Source: Larus michahellis
Lineage: Eukaryota; Chordata; Aves; Charadriiformes; Laridae
Assembly (NCBI RefSeq): GCF_964199755.1
Contig: NC_133901.1
Span: 47,337,418-47,401,417, forward strand
DNA: 64,000 nucleotides
Reading direction: 5' to 3'
Part shown: piece after piece, positions 1-14,252 of the stretch
Position numbering within the stretch: the first letter of the stretch is position 1
Layout: every line of letters starts with the position of its first letter
The notes under the pieces: model-generated
The model's database searches: none
Told to the model about the DNA's origin: nothing
What the model saw: the letters and a program-made list of their open reading frames with translations, nothing else
Program-made: the position numbers and the translations under genes

Positions 1-1484
1 AGATCAAGACGTCAGACGTAAGTCCTGAAAACTCTTTTGAATCCACCAAAATTAAGTGTTCAGAATTTCCTAACAATGAAAAAGTTTTTTGTTTTGGGAA
101 TAGTGAACAAAGAGTTTGATTTTTAAGTCTCCATCCTTGTCCCACTAAAATAGAGACTTTAGCCCTTGCTGTAGGAACAAGGACAGGAATTGAGGCCTCT
201 CATACTATAAAAGCTTCTGCCAGAAGCGTATTGTTAAGTTCTATTTAAAGCATATTAAGTATTTTGAGTAATTGGAGCAATACCGGGAAGTTTTAACCTT
301 AATAACCGATATGCTGGTTTGACAAGGCTGTCACAGCAGAAGTCACTGTTGTATAAGCCATCACAGATACAACACCTTTCTCATTATGGAAACATATGTA
401 CAGCTTGAGTAGCGTTTTCCTTTTATGACGTATTCAGAGCTCTCTACAGTCCTTTAAGGCATATCCTTACAAATTTGTGGAGGAAGACCTCTAATGCTTT
501 CAAGTATTTGAAATACCAGTGTCTAGCTATGTTGACTTTGAGCTTTAAATTTTAAAGGTCCAGAATTCTGTTAGACCAGCATTTTTTCCCACTGACGGAT
601 GCACATTTTTAGGTACTGGCTTCCAAAGTTAGACATACAAAACTTTCTCATACTTGAAAAAAACACAAATAATAGAGATTTGCATCTTTCTTTTGTTTAG
701 GCACCAATGTAAGTAATACAGTCATTAACTTGTCAACAAATTCCTCTGCCATGTGTTGCTGTCTTGTATGCAGCATATGCAAATTGTCCCAGTGCCTCAG
801 GAGAAGTTGCTACAAGTCTTTCCTTTTGCGATTCCATGCCTTGGGCCGTGACCTTTCGCTTCTAAAGTTCTTTATTCAAGTTACAGACACCTCTGCGTAC
901 AGGTTCTGATGTGATCTGTGCCCTCTCGCCAGTGCTAACCTCTACCATCAAAGGGCACAAGAAGGAGTCTGGCGCTGGCAGGGGTAGGAGCATGGCTGCG
1001 GTCCAGCCCTGCCTGCCGTCTGCTCACTCTCTACGGTTCGGGTTGCTGTTTTTTAAGGGACGGAGGCACTGGTTGTGTTTCTTCCTTCACTCCTCACCCT
1101 GCTGCAGGCCCCAGACCCCCTCTTTGCTGTTTTATTTTTTTGATTTTGCTCTGAGACCTGTAAAAACTTTTAATTACCTCGATTTTACAGATGTTTTACC
1201 TGTTTGTATTTGTACAAAATCTATGTATAATATAGGGAGGGACCGGGGCGGGGAGATCAGTGAATGGTTAGCTGTTACTTCAAACAGGAATAGAATTAAA
1301 ACAAACCCTTCAACAGGGAAGTGATCTATGAGAGGCAGAGCACCACGGTGCCAGATGTGACTGTAGGGACAATTTTCTTCTGAGTGACTTTGGGTCTTGG
1401 AAGACCCTGTGTTTTATCCGAGAAGTTTATAGAGGCCTTTTTTATGCAGCTTAATGTCTTTTTGCAGATGTCTTACAGATAGGA

Positions 1485-1545
1485 AACTGTATCCTCTTTT
1501 ACAGATAGGGGGCTGAGAGGCAAATAGAGAGAGACCAATTTTTAA
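1485..1545 (+). mobile_element. possible MIR-like relic
   Basis: ATCCTCTTTTACAGATAGGG, then GGCTGAGAGGCAAATAGAGA, resembles the MIR segment ATTTTACAGATGAGGAAACTG followed by AGGCACAGAGA. It is short and diverged. Confidence 0.35.
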
Positions 1546-2314
1546 GAAATTGTAAGGGATTTTAAAAAAATGACTGATGTAATACTTTAAATGATGCCAT
1601 AAAGAGGAGAGGCATCTTTCTCTAAGTATGTAGCTTAACGGGAGAACCATGCTACAGGATGCTGTGTAAAGTGTCAAACTGCCTTAGTGTTGCTGGTTTC
1701 AGTGCACTCAGTGAGGCACATAATTACTCCAGGAAATAACTTTGCAGTATCACACAATCAACATTTCGCTGAGTTTATTCCTCACATCATTCTGTTCCTG
1801 TTTCTTCCGGTCTTCCAGAACAGACTTTGAGCTCTTGCTCTAGTGCCACTGAAGGCAATGGAGTTTCTCCTGCAGCTCAGAGGCAAAACTGGTTGCTGCC
1901 TTTTGTCCTTATTTAGCAGTCCGACAATTCTTCCCTTTGAGGAATGGGGAAGTAGGGGACAAACATGAACTTTTTATAATTTTTTTTTTTTTTTAAATGT
2001 AGAGACAGTGATAAATTTTGGTGCTTTTGCATTTGTGGTGGTTTTTATTTTTTTGCTTTCTTTGATTTTGGGGTAAAGCTGGGCTTATACAAGTATAAAG
2101 CTGGGCAGTCCACATCATGGATATTGCTATGGCCTCCAGCCAGAGTTTGTGTTGTCAGTCACAGAAGGGCAGAGATGGACATGAATCCCCCTCTCCAACA
2201 AGATGTAAACATTTTTCTTTTCGACTGCTTGCTTTTTCCTTTTGTGAAACTTGTAGAACATATGGAGCAATTTGAAGGAGAAAGGTCTTGGACCATGTGA
2301 GTGCTTAGCTTGTT

Positions 2315-2354
2315 AGCGGAGTTTGTTCTGATCTAGCGGAGTTTGTTCTGATCT
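2315..2354 (+). repeat. perfect 20-bp tandem duplication
   Basis: AGCGGAGTTTGTTCTGATCT occurs twice head to tail with no mismatch, indicating a recent duplication. Confidence 0.95.
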
Positions 2355-4978
2355 ACCACAGTTTGGTATTAGAAGATTCGTCTTTGTTATGCAGCCTCTT
2401 GGTAGCTCTAGTTTTGCAAGAGGAAAGCTGAAATGCCGTGAAATTACAGCCCTTATATGCAACAAGTACTAAGCAGCAATATCCCACCCCTTTCATTAAT
2501 GATGGAAGGGAGTCCATGACTAGGAGCTGCACGACCCTGTGCAGGTCACTGTAGGGTCAACTGTCCAGTTCTGTTCTCGCTGTGATTGAAAATGGGGTGT
2601 GCACCCCATTGAACTTCTGTGGTCAATCCTTGTGTCTAGAAAAGAGACGTGCCAGCTGCCCAGATGCTGGTGTGCATTGTGACTTGACCTGTGGCTCTTG
2701 TGACAGTACGAAGGATGTTAGAGTGCCTGTACTTAGTGACATTCCCTACGAAGTCATTGCCCCCCTAATACAAGGATATTAATTACAGCTAGAGAGAAAC
2801 ATGGTGACTCCAAGGTCAAGAGATGAGAACATGTAATCTGGAGTTTCCATCACAACTGATTGTGCTTATGCTTCAGCTATTAAAAGTTACAAGGTTGCAT
2901 TTCTTATATGGATGCTTGCTTCTAATTAAAGAAAACGCGTGTGCTTTGAGAACTCAAGAATAAATAGATTCCCATTTTATCTTTAACTTAATTTCTTAAT
3001 ACCTTTTTCATGTGAATGCTCGTTTATTTATTTTCTGTGCAAATGTGGTTTGTGCATTTGTTGGATGAATTTAAGGCTGCATTTGTACTTACCTGATACC
3101 TTTAGAAGCAAGCCTTGCCTGCAGCACAAGACAAAATGAGCCTTGTAGTCTTGTCTTGTTTTTTTTCTTCATCTTTGGTGCACCTCTCTTCCTTTTCTCA
3201 TTTACTGCCTGTCTGTATGGATGTGCTTCAGAAAGTTAATCTAGTCAGGTGAATTTAACGTTGATTACTCAAACCACAATGGACAGTATGGATACGCTCG
3301 TTCAGGAACAGAGGCATTTTGAAGTGAGTTACACTGCAGAAACAAAAGCTCCTTGAATTCTGATGAGGGCATTCACATTGCAATGGGAGATGTGCAAGTA
3401 CTTCCACTAAAAATAAATTGAAATTATTTTTCCCAAGTGACTCTTTGCAAACACGAAGGATTTGGTTCTCTTAACTCCAGCATCTTGATGAAAGAATGAA
3501 TCCATGCACTTTACTCTTCGCCCCAGTACTAATCTCTCTTCTAGCAGAAAGATATGCACAATTTCCCTTATAGAAAATACCCTCTGTTTTCACCAGTAAC
3601 CTTGCTGCTTTATTTGTGTTTCAGTTATATCATTTGTACTCCCTGCCTGCCTTCCTTATTGCTCTCCTATTTATGTTTTCATTATTTACTATGGTTTGCG
3701 TGTACTGGTGGATGGAGTACTATTTCTTGACGCAAGTTTTTTATGATGTTTATTGATGAGACATTTGTGAGAACAGTCTCATTGTATCCCGTTCAGTTAC
3801 CATTTGTGTTTTCTGTTAATGTGCTGCTTTTCAGAAGCCTTTCTGTAAGCTGCATAAAATGAGACTCCCAGCTGAGAGCAGTTCAGAACATCTCCTTTTG
3901 GCATAGTAGCTGCCTTTCTATTTTAGCGAAGTGAGATTCTGTGAATGTACTGAGACTTCCATGGACAAGTACATCTGAAGCTACCCTAGCTTAGGATGAG
4001 GATCGCAAGGGATGTCAGGTGTATGCTTCCAAAGAAACGCTCACCTATAGCTGTACGTATATAGCATATTTATATAATAGGAGATTCTCCTATCAGTCAT
4101 ATGGTTTTGAAATAGTTACTTTTCTTCCATCCTTTTCGAAGTTCTTGATGTGTGTCATGATTAGAAGGGGGAAGGATAGTAGCTTACGGACTACTGTTCC
4201 CTCTGTATATAACTGATATATTTCTATTCAAAGCCAAAGTTGTACTTAATCTGCCGTGGTGTTGGAAGATGTAGAAATAAGGAAGGAAGTGACGATGAAA
4301 GGTACTAGGTGGGGTCTCAGAAATCTGTCTCCCGTTTCTGGAAAATGACGACTTTCTTTTATAATCCTAGGCAAGTCAGTCTGGTTTAACATTAGATATA
4401 GCATGAAAATCTCAACAGACTTGAAGGGAAAAGAGGAAAATATTACAGTCATAATATTGTTGAACTGGCATAAATCTAGCCCAACTTGAGAAACCCCAAG
4501 GTGTATACATCTTTATCTTCTTCAATGCATTTTCTTCATGGGCCATGTAGACTATGTAGACTCACCCCAGAGGAGTTATCATTCTCTGTGTCGCTTGGGT
4601 GAAGAATAATACCACTTATTTTTCCTTGCCAGTCTTGTTGACTTTGGCCTGTGGCTTTTGATCTCTAATTTTGTATAACACCTTGTAGAAAGAGGCTGTG
4701 ATCTCATTTGTGGCCCCTGTGCAGCCCAAATGGGAAAACTTATAGAACTGCTGTACATGGAAGAAAATGTCAGTGTAACAGCTTTTAGATAGCATTTCTG
4801 TGTGGTGAAAGGGGGTGGTCTGGAGCTGCTGAAACAGCAATTGAGACACAAAATGGAGAGCGTTACTTGTTGGTCACAGAATGTTTGGTGCTTTGCAGCA
4901 CCCAGCTGAGTCTCAAGGGCAAAGTGACGTGAGAGAAGCAGCCATTCCCCTGCTCTCCTCCCTGCCCTGCCTGGCTGG

Positions 4979-5000
4979 TTCTTTGGGAGTTCTTTGGGAG
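4979..5000 (+). repeat. 11-bp tandem duplication
   Basis: TTCTTTGGGAG is repeated twice exactly. Confidence 0.9.
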
Positions 5001-8000
5001 CCTGTAAGAGTGGTCAAATGCATTTTCATCGCTTGTGAAAATGCCTTACTATGAGTCTGCGCCCACCATCTGTCATGAAATTTCAAGGAATAAAAATACT
5101 GCCTTTGGCAAAAAGACTTTAAAAGCAGGGAAAAACAAAGGGTGCAAGTGCCACCGTGCAATTTCTGATTTATATGGAATAAAACTTTGCATTTTGCAGA
5201 CACACATAGCAATTTCAAATAGTTAAGATGCAGAAAATTGGCTAATGGAATATATATACATAGGTATTTAGTGTAAATTTTCAAGCGCTTACGGCAATTA
5301 GCTGTGTGTCTGTCTATCTCAGGTTTTGCCTCTAAGGAGAAATTTATTGAATGCAGAGCAAATATGTGCCCCTTCAGTCTTCCTCAGTAAAGAAAATAGC
5401 ATTTTGTGACATGGGAGAAAGTGGCAGTTGATTTTCAAAGAGTTCCCATAGCAGCAAAGGCTGAGGTCAGGTCTGCAGTGGTAAGCTTTCCTGCCAGCCG
5501 CTGTCAAGTGACAGTATTGACAGCTGTAGCATCTCTGGAATACGCATCTTTTGGCTGTTTCTGCCAGCAGCATGAACTTCTCACAAAGATGTTTTATATC
5601 TGCAGAAGATGTAGGCATGCACTGGAAAGAGCCCAGGGCTTTCACCTGTTGACATCGCTATCGTGCTGGCACTTCGCCTGCAGAAGTCTGGCTATCGAAG
5701 GGCTGTGGTGTTCAGGGAAGAAATCCAGGTAGTAGAAAAGTGAGCATTGCTGCTGGCGTGAGGAAAAACCTACAGTAAAGGAAGACCATCCATGTTACAA
5801 GAACTTGGTAAGACAAATTAATGCAGTTACACTGCATGCCTTGGGCATCTTGCATGTAATTTTGGACAGTAGGTACTTATTTCAGGGGGTGCTTCCTCAC
5901 CAGGAAACCCAGGACTTTGCAGGAAGGAGCACCAAAAGTGCTGTAGACAGGTTGCTCCTGAGCTCTGGCTCTGGGCTGGCCATAGGTGCAGATGTCTCTT
6001 TCTTTGGAGGGCTCCTATTGCTTATTTACTTGTATTACTGACAGCTGTTCTCTTCTGCATGTATGATATTCTGGCCAAATTCTAACTATAATCCTTACAG
6101 CCTGCTTGATTTAAAATAGCCCATACATTAAAATATGTCATTTCTCTTCTAACTGATGGTGGTGTTTTTAAACAATTTCCATTTTTCACCCCAAATATGG
6201 CTCTTTCAGCTTTGAATGTTTCTCTATTTCTAGCTTGTTAAAGTACTTGGAAGGCGTTATGCATTGCATGCATGAGGCAAGCTATTATAAATATTTAGCT
6301 AGTTAAAGCATTTGTGATTTGTTAACTTCAAAGTTAGCAGTAAATGGGGTACTTGTAAAGACTGTAGCATTTTTAACAGAAAGTTATCTAAGTAAATCTT
6401 TCACAATAATTTGGGACTTTCCGTGGTGCTCCAAAATACATCCTACCTCGGTTCCACTGGGATTCAGAAACTAGACAAAGTGTCAGAGAGACTAAAAACA
6501 AAGACTCGTGCCTGGAATATTCCTAAAAGACTCTGACAGCATCAGTGCTCTCTGAGGGCCGTTCAAAATGCTATTGCTTGTCCCTTCCTTCCTGCAGACC
6601 CTTCTCAGCTACTTTCCTGTAACCTTCCAGGGAATGGGAGACACAGCTTAGACCCCCACGCACTCCCCCGTTGGATCCTTACAGGACCTAGTTTTCCCGT
6701 TTTCAGGATGAGAATCCTTAATTGCTGTGGCACAGGAAACACGACTTCCTCTTCTACCTTAGCAGCCTTGTTTTAATGGGGAAACAGCCAGGCCTGCTTA
6801 GTTCTTTCAAAGCACCCCCCCTGGGGGAACAACACCATGATACTCCAGGCTTGCTCGGAGGCTGGGTAAGCAGGACCCTGCAGAACGGGACTTAACTCCA
6901 ACAGGGAGTTTAGTTCAAGGAGTCACCCAGACGTTTAGCATTTTTTCTTTTTTACTGACTAGCTTTAAACAGCTCCCTTCATCATGTTTGAACACCCCCT
7001 TTGAAGCACTCACCTTTCCTAAAGCACTGTGGCCTCTCCAGGTTTTGTTTTCCACTCTGGGCAATTGTCACCCAGAGGCCCACAGCATCCCTGCCTGATT
7101 ATATCTGGCCATCAGACTTCCAAAGTGTCAGGAGGATGTTCCTGGCTACTCCCATTAGTCTGTTCAAGTATTTGTATATATTGAATGCAGGAGACTATAG
7201 TCTGTGTTTAACAGTTTTGACCCAACTTTAAAATACGGAGTATGACATCGTAATCTGGTTCTTTAGTCACTTCCATTCTGACGATTTTGACCTGAGATTT
7301 TGGTCTGGCTGGTTCCCTGTTTAGTACTTGAATTGTATGTATCCTCTTAGTCTGTGAATTTTGAAGTACCACACCAGCCTCACTACTGATAGTTTACCAT
7401 TTGCACTCTATTTATATGGTTATTTTTTAACACAAGAAAAAAAAGAAATAGTTGAGTGGTGCTGTTTAGAGAGGATCAATCAGTAGAACAGTTTTCCTTT
7501 TTTCTCAGGAAAGAAGAGATATTCCAGAGGAGGCCATGATTGTGTCTTCCTTTGTGTCAAGAGCTCTGGGCGGTCCCTAGAAGGCTGTATGGCCTCTCCA
7601 GGCCTTGCTCTTAGGCTATGAAATAGGACCATCCTTTCCTCAATTTTCTGGATAAGATTGCAAGGTACTTAAATGCAACAGCACCAGAGTCTGCACAGTA
7701 ACGGGATAGATGTTTGTTAGTTCTTTGATTAATAACCTATTACCACAGCTGGGCAAATAACTGAAAGTACATTTTGTCTCTATTTTAAGAAAATGGAGAT
7801 TTTTGTCTCTGAGCAGTATTCTCATCTTAACAGGGCATTTTAGCAAAGAGGTTTGAAGAAATCTGTGGCAAAGAATGTTTGTGAAACAGCTAATCTTAGA
7901 CAAATAAAAGTAAAGTATTTAAAGAAGGCAAATGTTGAACTCTAAGACATAACTATTTGCGAAAGGAGCCTGGTTTCACTCAAAGTAATGGAAACAGCTC

Positions 8001-11000
8001 ACATGAGCTATTTATCAAGTGCCCTGCAAGGCAAGGGTTTCAAAAAAGTTTAAATTGCTCAGAGTCTTTAGGCCAAAAACTTATTGCAGGATTTACTTAG
8101 AGAATTTTAATAAATATGAGAATCAGAAAATGCTTAATGGCAATTCATGAACAAAATATTTTTTCTAGTACGTTTATCTCCTGGATCGTTAGTCCTATGT
8201 CTAAATGTTACTTTTTCCTTGTATTCAGGCACAAAGACAGAGGGAATGAAACTCCGAAAAAGAAAGTGCTCAAGATTATCTTTAAGAATATGGAAAAGTT
8301 CCACTAAAAATGTCTTCCCTGCTTTTCAGACGAGGTTTAGACCATAACCAACATACCCAGGGTGGCATGAGCACTGCTCAGTCCCAGAGCCACCCTTATC
8401 TGCTGCTCCTTTCGTGCTAAGGGCACCACAGACTGCTGGAGAGAGCATTACGCGTTTTTATCATGTGTTTTTATTTTAATTGGACTGGATTTAAGCTATG
8501 TCTAGATGTGAATTCAAGAAGCTGTGGCTTTCATATTTTTTCACTGAGACTGACCAGAACTGATAATTTATGGCTTGTAGAGCTGATGACTTAGCACTTC
8601 CCAAGTTAGATCTGGAGCCAAGCACTGCAGTGATTATTTTGCAGTTGGTTTCTAATGGACCTTTGAAAGCCGGGCTTGGGGATAGGTGAGGCTCAGAGGC
8701 AGCGCAGTAGAACCACTGACAAAACGGCAAAGGGGGTCACTAGCAGTACACGCAAACTCTGAATCTCACTGTTGTCCTTCTTTCCCAAAAGAAGCTTCCA
8801 GTCGGTGATGAAAGTGCCTGACGTTCCTCTGTAGAAAACAGCAAAACTATAGCACGTATCTATATTTTGCTGAAAAGATGTGCTAAAATCATTGCAACTT
8901 AACCCATCGCGTTTTGCTGCTCCTTCCAACAACTGAAGATCCATAATCATGTTATTCAACAGCCTGAAGATCTCTTAATCTGCTTTTCACTTTTAAGTGT
9001 TGCTTCTTGATTATTCTATTAAGCTCAAAAGGCAAACTGAGATGAAATTTATTTCAGAAAGGAACAAAGGTGAAATGCACAAGGGAGTCAAGGTACTGCT
9101 CAAACTCAGGGTTTATATGGAAACCGCATGGTAAGTGTGGTGTTTATCTCTGTCTAGATTTTCCCTGGATCTCTGTACGGCCCTTTTCTGGTTGAGAGAA
9201 GATGAAAACAAAGGAGAAGCAGTTTCTAGCCATATTTGCACATAGAATATAGTTGTCCGCCTTTCTGCCTCTGCTGTTTGCAGAGTTCTCCGCAGTAGAT
9301 CTGCCAGTTAAATTTGTCCCATAGGTCTCCTTAGGCAATTCATGAGAATGCTATTTCTTTTATAACCTGACAGCCTTTAAAGTAACAGTTAAAAGAAAAC
9401 TTTTCTATAATGAGACAGAATGTGAGCCACTGCCCTCCCTTCTTTTTCTTCAAGTCACTTAAAAGTCAGCTCCCCTACTGAGTTAATGCCCCACTGACCT
9501 GTGTGCAGCTGCCCCTGGAGTATGCTATCATTTAGTATGCACAACAGTTTCAAAGTACTGTGTATGCACTACTCAGCACGTCATCATGACTGATGGGAGT
9601 TTTTCAAGTGTTCTTAAACGCTCCAGTCCTCCAGAGCTGTTCAAACCTCTCTGGGCTTACCTACCATAGAGCCATGGTAGGAAACCAGCTATTGACATGG
9701 GATCATAACTTGCAACAGCACCTACAAAAAAATCCAAGATGCACATTAATGTAATCAATTACATTGAGAAGGCTTAGAGGAACAGCTTCACATATACTCT
9801 AAACCAATGTATGTATATGCATTATGTATAAGCAGCAAGACTGAAGTACTCTTTTGCAGAGCTTTGGCATAAGGATCTATCCACTGGGTCTTGTGCTGCA
9901 TAAAATGCTTTGAAAAGCTGAGAGTGCCTCTTACTTTTGAAACACATCTTTCAAAGTGTCAGGTGCAATTTCATGCATTTTAGGGTGATGCAGGGACTGC
10001 AAATCAAACTGTGATTGAAAAAGTCTTGAATGGACCTTCCATGGAAAGCCTCTTTCTATGGAAGCCTGTATTAAAGTAGTCCAACTCTAAAAATAAGGGA
10101 GGTGAGGAAAAAAAAAAAAAAGGAAAATGCTACGTAGTGTTGTAATTTCAAAGCCACCTCATCTCAGGTATATATCCCCTTTCTGATGCGCAGCCAGAAT
10201 AAAAAATGAAAGTTGCCATCACAAAACACAACTCTTTTTGCCATATCTAGCAGAATGCTCTTTATCTCTCTCTCTCACTAATGCATTGCTTCACTTTCCC
10301 TGCTCCCGGTGTCTGAACACTGTCTATAAAGCCTGGCTTCTAGTGATACATATAGATTGAGTGACTTGCTTGGAGGTGTCTTCGCACCTTGGTAGAACGA
10401 TATAAACAATACAGTTTATTCACAGTCTCTCAGTTGGACTTAATGGCTCCTTTTCATAACTGTGTTATTTCTTCCACTGAAGCATTTTAGTAGGTTTTCT
10501 GTGTTTGTTTTTAAGTCCATTCCTCCCACCTGGATTGCTTGCTTCCAGTTTTCCAGTGTTCTGGAAAATGCCCTGTCTCATTCATCTGCTACAGTTGACC
10601 CTTATTTCTATCCCTCTATGCCATACATTGACTTTACCTATAATTCCTCTTTTCTTGATTTTTCTATACTGCCCTCCTTGTCTTTATTCTGGGAAGATCT
10701 GCTAATTTGTTAATCTTCATTCCCAATGTTGTCTGAGCAGTCAAGTCCAGGGAGGGGTTAATCTCTTCTTCAGTCTAGGACAATCCTAAAGGGTCTTTGT
10801 AGATATTGCAGCAACCAAAGACTTCGGGAAGGGTGTAACTGCATCCTTTAACCCTATTCATTCCAGAAGTATTACATTTTGATTCTTCTTGTGGTGCAGA
10901 TTTCCTTATAAAGGGACACACTTTTGGAGGTGATGCCACTTAGCTACTGTAAGTGATTGCAAGCTAAGTAAGAGCTGGGTATATTTTCCCCAGGTTTTTC

Positions 11001-12019
11001 TTTCATTTGGGCTTTGTTCAAAGCCCAGTGTATAATTTTTTTTCCTGACCCTCACATTGCGGACTGTTTCTTTGCCTCCTTTCTTGGCAGTCTCTTCTGG
11101 CATTGTAGCTGCCACAGCCTCTGTTGATTAGTACCTCTGAAATCTCCCCAGCTCAGCGATGGCCTCTCCAGCTGCTGTCTCTGACACCCCCAGCTGAAAG
11201 CTGTGCGTGTGAATGAAGGCTCTTCTATAACTCCTCCTGGGCCACCGCTTCCCCTGGACACAGGTACCGCATCTTACCATCTCCCAGTTAGCCAGGCTGC
11301 CCCCAGGCTCTCTGCAGGGACAGAGTGCTGCTTTTTTCACCGCACAGCAGACTTTATTTTCTACACCTGTTCTCTGACAAACATGGAAGTGTGCTTAGAC
11401 TTACCTAGTGACCTACTCATTATAGCTTTTTATGTCCTTTATTACGGCACTTTAATGACTTCCATCTATCAAAATATAGCTGAGAATTTCTATTCTTCCA
11501 TATGCGCTTAGACTTAATGGGGGGGGGTGTATCACGCGCAGGCAATGAGCCTGCCTTGCTTAGTGAGCTGAATAATTAGTAATTTACAAATTCAGTAAAC
11601 AGTAAATGTGCTCTTGACCTTCCACTCGCACCAGCTGCCTGATGAGGCACCCAGCTGACACGTCCAGCTGCCTAATGCCTCCTCCCCGTGTAAAGCCCCC
11701 ACTGAAGCTCCTGCTTGCTCTGTGCTGGTGTTTCAGGAGGCAGCGTGGTACTGCCTACGCTGCATTGTGCTTTCTGATTCATACTAATCCCCTCATCTTC
11801 CTATGGAACATTAAACATAATCACGATATTGAAAATGAAGGCGTTGCAGATTTAAAAGTGGGATCTACTTAACTAAAAATAGCATTAAAGCAAACCCTGT
11901 CCTTCTGTGCTGAAGGACTGGCTGGTATTTACAGTGCTGTACAGTCATCAGATGCGAGCATAGGAATAGGAAAGAATGCCAGCCAAGAGAGATGAGGAAT
12001 TATAGGCTTGTCCTGGTTT

Positions 12020-12200
12020 ATTCCAAGATCTGCTCCTCCTTTGCTGTATGACCTTGAGCTTGTCGCATGGTATGCCCAAACCACCATCTATTCTTCTGTA
12101 ATGTAGGTATAAGGCTGGATTTGCAGCTCCTGGGTGTGAAAGAAAGAATTGGTATTTGCAGAGTGCTTGAAGATCCTTAGGGCTGTAGCAGCGATGAGTA
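12020..12200 (-). mobile_element. MIR-like ancient SINE relic (opposite orientation to the 46421 copy)
   Basis: TTGCTGTATGACCTTGAGCT, a degraded CCACCATCTATTCTTCTGTA, and GCAGAGTGCTTGAAGATCC follow the order of the complementary MIR-type sequence (GTGACCTTGGGCAAGT, CCCATCTGTAAAATGGG, AAAGCGCTTTGAGATCC). It is strongly decayed. Confidence 0.5.
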
Positions 12201-14226
12201 GGAGACCACAGATATATTCGATACTCATTTTTCTGAACTCTAAATGAAAAAGATGTTTTACAACGGAGACGTTCAAATCGTTCCTTGGGAAGAACACGTT
12301 GTCTTGGCATACAAGGTCAAGAAGCTGCTACAGTGCACCCTCCAGTCTCTAGTCCCAGTTACCTTGATTTCTAGATTGGCTTTGGATGATGCTATGTAAT
12401 TTGAAGCTAGCTTTTAAATACTGTGTATCAAGGGAACTATAACAGGAGCAATCAGTTTTGAAGGAAGGAAAACACAGTATTTTCTTCCCTTATTCCCTTT
12501 TAACCTTCTACTCTCCACAACCTTGCTGGTTTGCTTTATACTTCCATATGACTCCATCAAAGTAGTATTGACTGTCAAAACAAAGCTATATTTACAGTGA
12601 GAAAGTTTTAGCTTTCAATAGCTAAATTGCATAAACTGCACGTTTCCCGAACTCTTTTTCCTCCCTTTAAAGAATTCACTATTTTTATTGAATTGATGTG
12701 TAAAGTAGGAGGGGCAGTTACAAATGTAATGTTGAAATGACCTAATCAAGAGCCAGAAATATTTTAATATTAAATTAAATCAGTCTCTCTCCTTAGTCCC
12801 TTAATTCTAAAAGCTGAGGCTCTAAGGAAAACACCAACTGTCAGAAGTCTTGCCAGTCTGCTTTTGCATCTCAGTATATCAGTTTTCCTTCCCTTCAGTC
12901 TCCCTATTCTCTGCAGTTGACTCAGGCTTTTTTCTAGGTCTTAAAGCCTATTTAAAACTCTACTGCTCGCCTCCCACGCTGTCCTCTCTATAGTAACAAG
13001 CAGCTACAGTCTGCATTCAGATGTCCTGTGGTCTGCTTAGGGCCAAGGTCTGCAAGCTGGTCTGGGTACTGTACTTATGTTCAACATGGCAGTGTAATCT
13101 AAACACCCTCACTTTTTTATTTACCTCCAATGAAAGTGTATTGAGTAAGCTAATTACTGCAGGTGTCCTTAGCACTGGTGAGCCAATTAAAGCTCCATTC
13201 CATTGGTTCTTTTTCCTCTTCTCATTCTTTAAAGTAGCTAAAAGAGCTTAAGAAGGAGTTGTCTTTCCCTTCTAAGCTATCAAAGAGCTAACCGGTCTTT
13301 GACAGACATCAGTGATTCTAGGGCTTTCAGAGTATTTAAGATTCGAGCTCCTTGTCTCAGCTTAGGCAAGTCTCATGATTAATTGCGTCATCTTAAGACA
13401 ACAGGGTACCTCTTGTGCACTTCTCTCTCAGCCTCCAGCTGAGACTTTAACCAGGGAAAAGTTAAAATGTTAGGATATTTGTACCTTTAGAAATGCTTAG
13501 CAAACAGGATGCAACTTTGGGCAGTCAAAACAATGTAGAAGATAAGAACTGTCTTAACTGTGTTGTCATGGACAACCCTGTACTGTGAAGGAATAAAAAT
13601 GCTATAGTTACGTTTTAGCTTATGAAGAGCCAAGAGGAGTTAAGGTCCAGGTCACGCTTTTTGTTGTGACTTGCTGGCTATTATTTTTGGGATGGCTGCC
13701 TGAACCTCAGGAGACGGTATTGTAAATAAGGCTGTGCTTTTCCCTTGTCATTCTTGCTGTCCACGTTTAGACATGGAATGGCCGGTTGTGAACACTCGGG
13801 TTTGGTTTCTTTGTGTCTATTAAGTTGTCATTTGCAATGCAGTGCTATTGTATTTTTGTTGCTGTAAAATTTAAATTTTTGAGAGGTCACTCTTCATTTT
13901 CTGTTCTCTGCTGAGATTTATTCTGGCTTAGGTATTTTTTAGGCATCTATCACTGCTGTCATGGCTACAAAAGAGAGAGAAGGATAAGCAGACTACAGGA
14001 GATGTTTTTGAACTCAAGGGAATTAATATTTTTCCTTCTATCAGGCTGGATCTGCTCTCTTGGTAACACACCCGTAATAATAAATCTGGTTCTATATATA
14101 GTCATAGACGGCAACGGCCAACTAAATTGCATATAGACAGCACTGAGGATAGAATCCAGGATCCTCTGTTTAAAAAGCTACAGGTCTTGACCACTGATAT
14201 TAAAGAAGAACAGCTCATGCTATTTT

Positions 14227-14252
14227 ATTGACTAGTAGTATTGACTAGTAGT
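14227..14252 (+). repeat. 13-bp tandem duplication
   Basis: ATTGACTAGTAGT occurs twice in tandem, exactly. Confidence 0.9.

Noticed and set aside
1..30. CAGACGTAAGT near the left edge, resembling a splice donor
   Set aside because: No exon can be evaluated because only about 16 bases precede it, and isolated donor-like words are common.
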